DNA of 33,233 nucleotides, from assembly GCA_016872955.1 (NCBI GenBank), contig VGYP01000004.1:1-33233 (forward strand), written 5' to 3'. The DNA is from Planctomycetota bacterium. GTDB taxonomy: Bacteria > Planctomycetota > Planctomycetia > Pirellulales > UBA1268. Position 1 is the first letter of the stretch, and every line of letters starts with the position of its first letter. The position numbers were made by a program, and so were the translations under genes. The notes beneath the pieces are model-generated. The model was not told the origin of the DNA. It saw only the letters and a list, made by a program, of their open reading frames with translations, and did not search any database. Below, piece by piece: positions 1 through 8,359 of the stretch.

Positions 1-50
1 CAGCTGAGGCACGCCGGGCCGGTCGCGGCCCGGGTATCCTTCGTCCTGAC

Positions 51-1175
51 ATGAACCACGCCGCAGCGTCGCCCGACCCGTCGTCGCTCCCCACCCCGGC
101 ACTGGTGCTCGATGCCGGCCGCGTCGGCCGCAACGTCGCGCGGCTGGCGGACTACGCCGCCGGCCACGGGATCGCCGTGCGTCCCCACGCCAAGACCCAC
201 AAGAGCGTCGCCATCGCGCGGCTCCAACTGGCGGCCGGCGCCGTCGGCTTGACGGTGGCGAAGGTGGGCGAGGCGGAGGCCCTGCTGCCGGCCTTCGACG
301 ACCGCCCGCCCGATCTGCTGGTGGCCTACCCCACGGTCGATGAGCCCCGCACGCGGCGGCTCGCCCTCCTCGCCCGCTCGGGCACCGTTCGCGTCGCGGT
401 CGACACGCCGTTCGCCATCGAGGCGATCGGGGCGGCGGCCCGGGCCGCCGGCGTCACCGTGGGCGTGCTCGCGGATCTCGACGTGGGCATGGGCCGCACC
501 GGCGTCGCTACGGCCGACGACCTCGTCGCCCTCGCCGCGGCCGCCTCGGCGACGGCGGGGCTGCGGCTCGACGGGATCTTCTGCTACCCCGGCCATGTCT
601 GGGCACGGCCGGCCGAGCAGGCCGCGCCGCTCGCGGCCGTAGCGGCGACGCTCGCCGCGGCGGTCGACCGCTTCGATCGGCACGGGCTCTGCCGCGAGAT
701 TGTCTCGGGCGGCTCGACGCCGACGGCCTTCCAGTCGCACCTCGTCCCGCAGGTGACCGAAATCCGCCCCGGTACTTTCGTGTGCAACGACATGAACACC
801 GTCCGCGGCGGTTTCTGCAGCCTCGACGACTGCGCCGCCGGGATCGTCTGCACCGTCGTGAGCGATGCGGTCGCCGGCCAGGTCGTGCTCGACGGCGGTA
901 CGAAGACCTTGACCAGTGACCCTTGTGGCCCCGCTCCCGACAGCGGGCACGGTCAGATCGTCGAATATCCCGACGCGGTGGTGGTGAAACTGACCGAGGA
1001 GCACGGCCAGGTCGACGTCTCGCGGTGCCCGCGCAGGCCACGGGTGGGAGAGCGGGTGACGGTGATCCCCAACCACGTCTGCCCGTGCGTCAATCTGCAG
1101 GACACCGTCTGGTGGCGCGAGGGCGACGGCACGGTGCGGCCGCTGCCCGTCGACGCCCGCGGCCGGCTGTCGTGA
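51..1175 (+). CDS. DSD1-family / D-threonine aldolase-like PLP-dependent enzyme (alanine racemase N-terminal fold)
   Basis: N-terminal TPALVLDAGRVGRNV...RPHAKTHKS (PLP-lysine region typical of fold-type III DTA/DSD enzymes) and C-terminal PNHVCPCVNLQD, containing the HxC metal-binding motif of this family. Confidence 0.9.
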   Translation: MNHAAASPDPSSLPTPALVLDAGRVGRNVARLADYAAGHGIAVRPHAKTHKSVAIARLQLAAGAVGLTVAKVGEAEALLPAFDDRPPDLLVAYPTVDEPRTRRLALLARSGTVRVAVDTPFAIEAIGAAARAAGVTVGVLADLDVGMGRTGVATADDLVALAAAASATAGLRLDGIFCYPGHVWARPAEQAAPLAAVAATLAAAVDRFDRHGLCREIVSGGSTPTAFQSHLVPQVTEIRPGTFVCNDMNTVRGGFCSLDDCAAGIVCTVVSDAVAGQVVLDGGTKTLTSDPCGPAPDSGHGQIVEYPDAVVVKLTEEHGQVDVSRCPRRPRVGERVTVIPNHVCPCVNLQDTVWWREGDGTVRPLPVDARGRLS

Positions 1176-1207
1176 TCCGGCGGACCGTCACGCGGCTCGG
1201 CGGCCGC

Positions 1208-2296
1208 TCATGACCAGGCCGCGCGCAGGAAACGCAACCAGTTGCCGTAGATCACCTTCTCGACGTCGGCGGGTGGATACCCCCGCTCGGCCAGCAGGGC
1301 CGGCAGCCGCGCCAGCTCGGCGATCGTCTCCAGGTCGTAGGGCGCCTGCTCGCGGCCAAAGGCACCGTCCAGATCGGAGCCAAGGCCCACGTGATCGGCG
1401 TTGCCGGCGATCTGGCAGATGTGGTCGAGATGGTCGATCATCACCGCCAGCGAGCAGTTGGTTCCACGCGGCGTCGACTCGCCCCGCACCCAGCCCGGCA
1501 CCATCATCCACGCATCGAGTGCGCCGCCGATCACCGCCCCGCGGGAGACGAGCGCCCTGATCATGTCGTCCGAGAACTGACGGTTGTGGTCGACGAGCGC
1601 ACGGCAGTTGTTGTGGCTTGCCCAGACCGGTCCGGAGAAGGCGTCGAGCGCGTCCCAGAAGGCGGCGTCGCAGAGGTGCGTGGCGTCGAGGATGACTCCC
1701 AGGCGGCCCATCTCGTCCAGCAGCGCCCGCCCCGCGGCATTGAGCGGCGCCGAGGCGTCGGTGCCGTGGGCGTAGCGACCGGGTCCATAGTGGGCCGGCC
1801 CCAGCGCCCGCAGCCCGACCGCGTGCGCCCGCTCGAGATGGCCGGGCGTGATCAGCGAATCGGCCCCCTCGAGCGAGAGGACGTAGCCGATCGGCAGCCG
1901 GGAGGTGTCGGATCTGGTCGCCAGCGCGGCCTGCCAGCGGGCCACGTGCCGGTCGAGCGCCGCCCGGTCGGCGATCTGCACCAGCTCGCCGGCCTCCTCC
2001 ATGGTCCGGTACCACTGCAACTGCCCCTGCGTCTGCGACCAGGCCTGCTCGGGCGAGTTCCAGCCGGGCAGTCGATTGTCGGGGGCCACGAAGCGGGCGA
2101 TCTGCGTGGCCACCACGAGGCCGATTCCACCGCGGCGAAGTTCCGGAAACGACACGACGGCGTTGCCGCGGTCCGGCTTGTCGGACAGGTTCCTGGCCCG
2201 CTCGCGGGCATTGATCTCCCCCGCGGTCATCCGCAGGTCGCGGTTCCACTCCATGGCGTTCATCGCCAGGTCGAGATGGGCGTCGATCGTGAACAT
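1208..2296 (-). CDS. Membrane dipeptidase (renal dipeptidase, peptidase family M19)
   Basis: MFTIDAHLDLAMNAMEWNRDLR start with the HxD metal motif, plus SLEGADSL, DATHLCD and GLGSDLDGAFG motifs. The ORF track starts upstream at 2641, but homology begins at 2296. Confidence 0.88.
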   Translation of the reverse strand: MFTIDAHLDLAMNAMEWNRDLRMTAGEINARERARNLSDKPDRGNAVVSFPELRRGGIGLVVATQIARFVAPDNRLPGWNSPEQAWSQTQGQLQWYRTMEEAGELVQIADRAALDRHVARWQAALATRSDTSRLPIGYVLSLEGADSLITPGHLERAHAVGLRALGPAHYGPGRYAHGTDASAPLNAAGRALLDEMGRLGVILDATHLCDAAFWDALDAFSGPVWASHNNCRALVDHNRQFSDDMIRALVSRGAVIGGALDAWMMVPGWVRGESTPRGTNCSLAVMIDHLDHICQIAGNADHVGLGSDLDGAFGREQAPYDLETIAELARLPALLAERGYPPADVEKVIYGNWLRFLRAAWS

Positions 2297-2313
2297 CGGT
2301 CCGCCTCCGGCAG

Positions 2314-3630
2314 TCAGATCAGTCGAGCGAGCACGAGCACGCCCGCGAGGCCGACGACCGACACGATCGTCTCCATCACGGTCCAGCTCTTGAAGGTGTC
2401 GGCTAAACCCAGGTCGAAGTATTCCTTGAACAACCAGAAGCCGGCGTCGTTGACGTGGGAGAAGGCGAGGCTGCCGGCCCCGATCGCGAGCACCATCAAC
2501 TCGGGATTCGCGCCCCCCTCCGTCACCAGCGGCTCTACCAGCCCCGCCGCGGTGAGTCCCGCGACCGTCGCCGAGCCGACGCCGGCCCGGACCGCCGCCG
2601 TCACGGTCCATGCCACGATCAGCGGATCGACCGCCAGCCACTGTAGGGCCTGCCCGATCCGGCCGTTCACGCCGCTCTGGACGAGCACCTCCTTGAAGGC
2701 CCCGGAGCCGGCGATCACGAGCAGGATCGACGCGACGTCACCGATCGCGGCGGCATAGGTTCCCATCACCGACGGCAGCGAGCGGCCCCGCGACAGGCCG
2801 AGCGTGACGGTGGCGACCAGCAGCGTTACGATCATCACGACGTCCGGGTCGGCTAGGAAACGGATGATCGCCCCCGCCGCCGAATCCGCGGCCGTGAGGC
2901 CACCGGTGGCCGCCGTCGCGAGAAGCAGCCCGGCCGGCAGGAGCGCCGTCGCCATGCTGACGACCGCCCCGGGCAGCGACGACTCGGGCAGCGGGCTCGC
3001 CTGCAGGCCCGCCGGAGGCCGTGCGGGCACGCCGGCGACCACTCGGGCGAACACCGGACCTGCCAGCACCAGTGCCGGGACGGCGACCAGCATCCCGTAG
3101 AGCAAGGTCTTGCCGATGTCGGCGCGGAACGTCGCCACCAGGGCGGTCGGAGCCGGATGGGGCGGAAGCAGGCCGTGGGCCACGCTCAAAGCGGCCAGCG
3201 CGGGCAGGGCCACGACGAGCGGCGGCAGTCGGTAGCGGCCCACGACCGCGAAGATGATGGGCACCATCAGCACGAAGCCGACGCCATAGAACAGCGGGAT
3301 GCCGACGATGAAACCGGTGAGGGCCATCGCCCAGGCCATCCGGCCGGCACCGAACCCCGCCACCAGCGTGTCGGCGACGCGTTGGGCCGCGCCACTCTCC
3401 ACCACGAGCTTGCCGAGCATCGCGCCGGTGACGATCACCACCGCGAGCGAGCCGAGCGTGTCGCCGATACCCTTCCGCAGGGCGTTGGGCACCTTGTCGA
3501 GCGGCATGCCTAGCGCCAGGGCGGCCGTGGCCGCGACGAGGAAAAAGGCCAGGAACGGATGCACCTTCGCCCAGGCGATGAGCACCACCAGGGCGGCGAT
3601 CGCGACGGCGAGGACGAGCAGCGACGGCAT
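2314..3630 (-). CDS. GntP-family gluconate/sugar-acid:H+ symporter
   Basis: Polytopic membrane protein; HPFLAFFLVA, GIPLFYGVGFVLMVPI, HGLLPPHPAPTA and FSHVNDAGFWLFKEYF are GntP hallmarks. Confidence 0.92.
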   Translation of the reverse strand: MPSLLVLAVAIAALVVLIAWAKVHPFLAFFLVAATAALALGMPLDKVPNALRKGIGDTLGSLAVVIVTGAMLGKLVVESGAAQRVADTLVAGFGAGRMAWAMALTGFIVGIPLFYGVGFVLMVPIIFAVVGRYRLPPLVVALPALAALSVAHGLLPPHPAPTALVATFRADIGKTLLYGMLVAVPALVLAGPVFARVVAGVPARPPAGLQASPLPESSLPGAVVSMATALLPAGLLLATAATGGLTAADSAAGAIIRFLADPDVVMIVTLLVATVTLGLSRGRSLPSVMGTYAAAIGDVASILLVIAGSGAFKEVLVQSGVNGRIGQALQWLAVDPLIVAWTVTAAVRAGVGSATVAGLTAAGLVEPLVTEGGANPELMVLAIGAGSLAFSHVNDAGFWLFKEYFDLGLADTFKSWTVMETIVSVVGLAGVLVLARLI

Positions 3631-3633
3631 CGC

Positions 3634-4263
3634 TCAGACCGTGGCCAGAAGCTGAATAAGCCGCCGCGCCCGCTCGGCCAGCGCTGCGAAGCGGCCCGAC
3701 GCGAGCGTCTCGGCGTCGATCAGTTGGGTGCCCACGCCCACGCAGTGGACGCCGGCGGAAAACCAGCCGCGGAGATTGGCTTCCTCGATCGACACGCCCC
3801 CGGAGGGCATGAGCCGCAGCCACGGACAGGGCCCACGGACCGACTTGATGAACGCGGCCCCGCCCAGGGCGTCGGCCGGAAAGACCTTGATCACGGCCGC
3901 CCCCTGCCGATGGGCCCGCACCATCTCGCTGACCGTGCCCGTCCCCGGACACCAGGGGAGACCCCGCTGGGTGCAACAACGGCCCACCTCCTCGTCGAGG
4001 TTCGGGGCGACGATGAAGCGGGCCCCGGCGGCATGAAACGCCTCCACCTGTGATGCCTCGACGATCGTCCCGGCCCCCAGCACCATGCCTGGCAGCCGTT
4101 CGGCTCCCCGGACGAGCTCGCGAAACACGTCGATCGCGTGGGCCGCCCGATTGGTGAACTCGAAGACGCGGAAGCCGGCGGCATGCAGGGTTTCGAGCAC
4201 CCCCATGCCGGTGCCGGCGTCGCCGCAGGAGAACAGCGGCAGTGCTTTCTGCACCGCGAGCAT
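3634..4263 (-). CDS. KDPG/KHG aldolase-like protein (2-dehydro-3-deoxy-phosphogluconate aldolase family)
   Basis: VFEFTNRAAHAIDVF, VLGAGTIVEASQVEAFHAAGARFIVAPN, AAVIKVFPA and LMPSGGVSIEEA are conserved class I KDPG aldolase blocks. Start chosen at ATG 4263 (MLAVQKALPLF). Confidence 0.88.
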   Translation of the reverse strand: MLAVQKALPLFSCGDAGTGMGVLETLHAAGFRVFEFTNRAAHAIDVFRELVRGAERLPGMVLGAGTIVEASQVEAFHAAGARFIVAPNLDEEVGRCCTQRGLPWCPGTGTVSEMVRAHRQGAAVIKVFPADALGGAAFIKSVRGPCPWLRLMPSGGVSIEEANLRGWFSAGVHCVGVGTQLIDAETLASGRFAALAERARRLIQLLATV

Positions 4264-4300
4264 ATCGACGATCGTGGTGTCGGCTGCCACCGGCCTGGTC

Positions 4301-4762
4301 CTAGGTGAGTTCGAACAGGGCCTCGATCTCGACCGGGATGTCGTCCGGAAGCGAGCCCATGCCCACGGCACTCCGCACGCCGATCCCGTGCTCGTGTCCC
4401 CAGATCTCGGCGAACAACTCGCTCGCTCCGTTGATCACGAAGGGGTGCTTCTCGAACTCGGCGGTGCAGTTGACCATGCCGAGGACCTTGATGACCCGCT
4501 TCACGCGATCGAGGCTCGAGAGGGTGGCCAGCAGCGTGGCCAGCATCGTGAGGGCTACCTGGCGGGCCGCCCGCTTGCCGCCCTCGGCGTCCAGGTCACG
4601 GCCCACCCGGCCGCGCATCAGCGTGTTGTCGGGCAGCAGCGGTCCGTGCCCGGAGACGTAAAGATGCCGGTCGACGATCAGCGCTGGCTTGTAGACGCCG
4701 ACGGGCTTCGGAGCCGGCGGCAAGGTCAGGCCGAGGGAGAGGAACCGGGCGTGGGCCGTCAT
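4301..4762 (-). CDS. RidA-family protein (YjgF/endoribonuclease L-PSP-like enamine/imine deaminase)
   Basis: LYVSGHGPLLPDN...VALTMLATLLATLSSLDRVKRVIKVLGMVNCTAEFEKHPFVINGASELFAEIWG...RSAVGMGSLPDDIPVEIEALFEL. Confidence 0.88.
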   Translation of the reverse strand: MTAHARFLSLGLTLPPAPKPVGVYKPALIVDRHLYVSGHGPLLPDNTLMRGRVGRDLDAEGGKRAARQVALTMLATLLATLSSLDRVKRVIKVLGMVNCTAEFEKHPFVINGASELFAEIWGHEHGIGVRSAVGMGSLPDDIPVEIEALFELT

Positions 4763-4934
4763 GGAGGCTTGCTCGAAGGGGGCGGAAGGTCGGCACCGTC
4801 CGTTCGGTGAGGCGACCGGCTGGCCGCCGTTCTCGAAGGCCGGCTATCATCCCGAGTCGTTCGTGGGGAGCGACGCGTGCACGGATGATAACTCACCGGC
4901 CACGGTCGGATGCGAGGCGGAACAGGGAGGCTGC

Positions 4935-5798
4935 ATGTCCACCCATCGAAGGTTCTCGGCGCCATGGCGTCCGCTCGGGATCCTGCTGGTCGCCGCAGCG
5001 GGCTGCGGGCCCGCCCGCCCGGCCGCCCCCCTTCCGAAGCGACCCCTGCCTCCGGCCGCCACCTATGTCTGCCGCTTCACCGCCGGTCCGATCACAATCG
5101 ACGGCAGCCTGAACGATCCGGCCTGGCGGAAGGCCGCCGAGTTGTCGCGATTTTCGATGCCCTGGCTGCCGACGGGCGACCAACCGGCGTCGAAGCCGGC
5201 CCGCGCCAGGATGCTGTGGGACCGCGACTGGCTCTACATCGCGGCCGACATCGAAGACGACGTCACCACGCACGACGGCCCTACCTGGGACAACGACGTC
5301 TTCGAGGTGTTCCTCAAGCCGTCGCTCACAGCTCCCGCGTACTACGAGTTTCAGGTGAATGTCCGCAACACGATCTTCGACTGCTTCATTCCCCGCCGAG
5401 GCCACGTGGCCCGGTTCATGAAGATGCACGAGTTCGGGATCGAGTCAGCGGTCTCGCTCCGTGGCACGCTCGACGACTGGACCGACCGCGACCAGGGCTG
5501 GTCGGTCGAGATGCGGATTCCCTGGTCGAGTTTCGTGCACACGGGCGGCGGGCCGCAGTCGGGCGACGAGTGGCGATTCGCGCTGTGCCGCTACGACTAC
5601 GACGTGGCCGGCGAGTCGCCCGAACTCTCGACCACCGCCCCGCTGCCGGTGCGGAGCTTTCACAGCCATGAGCACTACGCGTTGCTGAAGTTCGAGGGGC
5701 CCGCGTTGACCTCCGACGCCGCTCCGCCGACGCCCGCGGACGGTCAAGCGACAATCTCGACCGCTCCCGAGGAGCCGCGACTCCCGAGACGCATGTGA
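4935..5798 (+). CDS. Lipoprotein with CBM9-like domain
   Basis: Signal peptide with lipobox (LGILLVAAAGCG) at ATG 4935; ITIDGSLNDPAWRKA...LYIAADIEDDVTTHDGPTWDNDVFEVFLKP...YYEFQVNVRNTIFD is typical CBM9-like. Confidence 0.85.
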   Translation: MSTHRRFSAPWRPLGILLVAAAGCGPARPAAPLPKRPLPPAATYVCRFTAGPITIDGSLNDPAWRKAAELSRFSMPWLPTGDQPASKPARARMLWDRDWLYIAADIEDDVTTHDGPTWDNDVFEVFLKPSLTAPAYYEFQVNVRNTIFDCFIPRRGHVARFMKMHEFGIESAVSLRGTLDDWTDRDQGWSVEMRIPWSSFVHTGGGPQSGDEWRFALCRYDYDVAGESPELSTTAPLPVRSFHSHEHYALLKFEGPALTSDAAPPTPADGQATISTAPEEPRLPRRM

Positions 5799-6001
5799 TC
5801 TAGCCCTTCAACAAGCGAAGGTCGACTCGTCTGAGGGGCCGAGGTCGGGCCGCGGGGCCGTGCGTACCGCGATCGCCAGGCCGCCGTGGTGCGGTTTTCG
5901 GCAGCGGTTTGGCTGGGCTTCATCTCGGACTCGTCTGCACGTCGTGCGGCCCGGGGCGAATCGGGACCGAAGCATCCGGACGCCGGCTGCAGTGGATTGC
6001 G

Positions 6002-6735
6002 TCAGCAGTGAAGCGGCACGCGGAGTTGATCGAGCAGGCGGAAGAGCACGCCCAGTTACTCACGAGTATGTCCAGCGGAGCCGAGAGGGCGTCCATATCA
6101 CTCTTGAGATGGGCTTGGCCAGGGAGAAGACCAGCGGATGGCGGCCCCATTGGCTCTTGTAGTCGATGTTCATCCCCTCCTTGCACTGCCCGGTCGTCTC
6201 GACCATCGTGCCGTCGGCATCGAGAATCGCTTCCCGAAAGAAGGCTTCCGGCTACTGTCGCCAGACTTTCACACGCGTCTCGTTGAACACGTCCTAGAGG
6301 GCCGTGATGTGTCCGGCATCGAATCTGCGGCAGAAGTCTTCAGCCGTCGTGGGATCGGGGATCCGCCGCGCCCCGAGGGCATCCAAGTAGCCCTCGTCGT
6401 TCCGCGGCGGTTCCAGGTGCTCGTCCCGTGTCCCACCCGCCAGGAGGTTGAACGCGATGTTCAGGACGCGATCCGACTCGTGGTACGGCAGGTGCACCTT
6501 GAGCAGGCCGAGGCGGTCATTGATCAAGCGATCGAGCCCCAGCCGTTGCACCAGTAGATGCACCGTGCCGATCCCGCCCGTCGTGATCGCCCGAGTTCGG
6601 TCCGCGATCTCGTGGATGTTGGAGGCTGCCAGTTGCGGCCGCGTCGACGCTTGGCGATCGATCCGCTCGGGCTTCCGGGTGATTCTCTGCTGGCGTGTTC
6701 GCCGCTGTTTCGCCCCTTGGCGTTCACTCGAAACT
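6002..6735 (-). pseudogene. IS1380-family transposase relic
   Basis: Minus-strand translation contains ADRTRAITTGGIGTVHLLVQRLGLDRLINDRLGLLKVHLPYHESDRVLNIAFNLLAGGTRDEHLEPPRNDEGYLDALGARRIPDPTTAEDFCRRF. It is followed by in-frame TAGs at 6294-6296 and 6252-6254, then ILDADGTMVETTGQCKEGMNIDYKSQWGRHPLVFSLA, then (other frames) LKSDMDALSAPLDILVSNWA and VLFRLLDQLRVPLHC-stop. Confidence 0.85.
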
Positions 6736-6832
6736 CCTCCATGCGAGACGAGCCGCGTGACCAGGCTCCAACCGTCATCCCGCGATTCGTCGGGGGGATG
6801 ACGAGTTTTTGATGCGCTCAGCGCACAATGCG

Positions 6833-6850
6833 CAAGCGAAAAGTCGCTTG
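6833..6850. repeat. Perfect 7-bp hairpin at the right IS end
   Basis: CAAGCGA-AAAG-TCGCTTG, read directly; the right arm is part of the IS terminal repeat. Confidence 0.6.
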
Positions 6851-6858
6851 GCTCAGGG

Positions 6859-8337
6859 CTAGGCCAGCAAGTCCGGAATGACGCGGGCATGTTCGACGCC
6901 GGTGAGCCGGAAATCGAGCCCGAGGTGGCGGTAGGTGAGCCGCTCATGGTCGAAGCCCAAAAGCTGCAGCACCGTGGCGTGAAAGTCGCGGATGTGCACC
7001 GGGTCCTTGACGATGTTGTAGGAAAAGTCGTCGGTCTCTCCGTAGATCTGACCGCCGCGGGCGCCACCGCCGGCCATCCACATCGTGAAGCAGCGGGGGT
7101 GGTGGTCGCGGCCGTAGTTCTGCTTCGAGAGGCCCCCCTGGGAGTAGACCGTGCGGCCGAACTCGCCCCCCCAGATCACGAGGGTCTCGTCGAGCAGGCC
7201 GCGGTTCTTGAGGTCGGCGATCAGGCCGTGGGTGGGATGATCGATGTCATTGCAGCCGTTCTTGAGCCGGTTCACCAGGTTGCCATGATGATCCCAGTGA
7301 TTCAGGTAGATCTGCACGAACCGCACGCCTCGCTCCACCATCCGGCGGGCCATGAGCACGCTGTTGGCGAACGAACCGGGCTTGGTCACCTGCTCGCCGT
7401 AGAGGTCGAGCGTGGCCCGCGACTCGTTCGACAGGTCGGTCAGCTCAGGAACGCTGGACTGCATGCGGAAGGCCATCTCGTACTGGGCGATCCGCGTCCG
7501 CGTCTCAGGGTCGCCGATCCTCGCAAGCGTCCGCTCGTTGAGGGCCTGGAGGCCGTCGAGCGTCTTGCGGCGGAGATCGGCCGGCACGCCGGGCGGATTG
7601 GTGAGGTAGAGGATCGGATCGCCGGCGCTGCGGAAGCTGACGCCGGAATATTCACCGGGCAGGAAACCGCTCGACCAGAGGCGGGCGCCGATCGCCTGCG
7701 CCTGTTCGACCACCGTCGAGCGGGCCACCAGGACGACAAAGGTCGGCAGGTCGGCGTTGAGCGAGCCCAGCCCGTAGCTGGCCCACGACCCGAGGCAGGG
7801 GCGGCCCGTGATCTGGTTGCCCGTCTGCATGTAGGTGATCGCCGGCTCGTGATTGATGGCCTCGGTGTGCATCGATCGGATGAAGCACATCTCGTCGGCC
7901 ACCTTGGCCGTCCAGGGCAGGAGCTCGCACATCCACATCCCGCAGTCGCCCTGGCGGTCGAACGTGAAGACCGACGGGGCGATCGGGAACCGCTGCTGGC
8001 CCGAGGTCATCGTGGTCAGTCGCTGGCCGTTGCGGACGCTCTCGGGGAGGTCCTTGTCGTACCACGACCCCAGCTGCGGTTTGTAATCGAACATGTCCTG
8101 CTGGGGCGGGCCGCCCACCATGTGCAAGTAGATGACGTGCTTGGCCTTGGGGGCGAAGTGGGGACCCACTGCGCCGGGCACGCGGGCCACGCCGTCGGCG
8201 GTCGCAGCGGCCCGGCCAACGTCCCCCGGCAGCAGCGTGGCTAACGCCGCACCACCGAGCAGGTGGCTGCCGGCCTCGAAGAATCGGCGTCGGGTGAGGT
8301 TGAGGCCGAGTTCGGCCAGCGGGTCGTGCGGGCTCAT
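6859..8337 (-). CDS. DUF1501 domain-containing protein (sulfatase-like, Tat-type N-terminus)
   Basis: LTRRRFFEAGSHLLGG twin-arginine-like signal; HVIYLHMVGGPPQQDMFDYKP, FIRSMHTEAINHEPA, GRPCLGSWASYGLGS and WGGEFGRT are typical of planctomycete DUF1501. Confidence 0.93.
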   Translation of the reverse strand: MSPHDPLAELGLNLTRRRFFEAGSHLLGGAALATLLPGDVGRAAATADGVARVPGAVGPHFAPKAKHVIYLHMVGGPPQQDMFDYKPQLGSWYDKDLPESVRNGQRLTTMTSGQQRFPIAPSVFTFDRQGDCGMWMCELLPWTAKVADEMCFIRSMHTEAINHEPAITYMQTGNQITGRPCLGSWASYGLGSLNADLPTFVVLVARSTVVEQAQAIGARLWSSGFLPGEYSGVSFRSAGDPILYLTNPPGVPADLRRKTLDGLQALNERTLARIGDPETRTRIAQYEMAFRMQSSVPELTDLSNESRATLDLYGEQVTKPGSFANSVLMARRMVERGVRFVQIYLNHWDHHGNLVNRLKNGCNDIDHPTHGLIADLKNRGLLDETLVIWGGEFGRTVYSQGGLSKQNYGRDHHPRCFTMWMAGGGARGGQIYGETDDFSYNIVKDPVHIRDFHATVLQLLGFDHERLTYRHLGLDFRLTGVEHARVIPDLLA

Positions 8338-8359
8338 GGCGTGTCTCCTGTCGCCGCGT

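Larger units (their letters stand above)
5804..6858 (-). mobile_element. Degenerate IS1380-like insertion sequence with terminal inverted repeats and CTAG target duplication
   Basis: Left end 5804-5818 CCCTTCAACAAGCGA and reverse complement of right end 6844-6858 CCCTGAGCCAAGCGA match at 11/15. CTAG flanks both ends (5800-5803, 6859-6862). IS1380-type transposase relic inside. Confidence 0.75.

Noticed and set aside
1391-2758. 455-aa plus-strand ORF opposite the M19 dipeptidase and GntP genes
   Set aside because: No domain signature; opposite strand has strong family matches.
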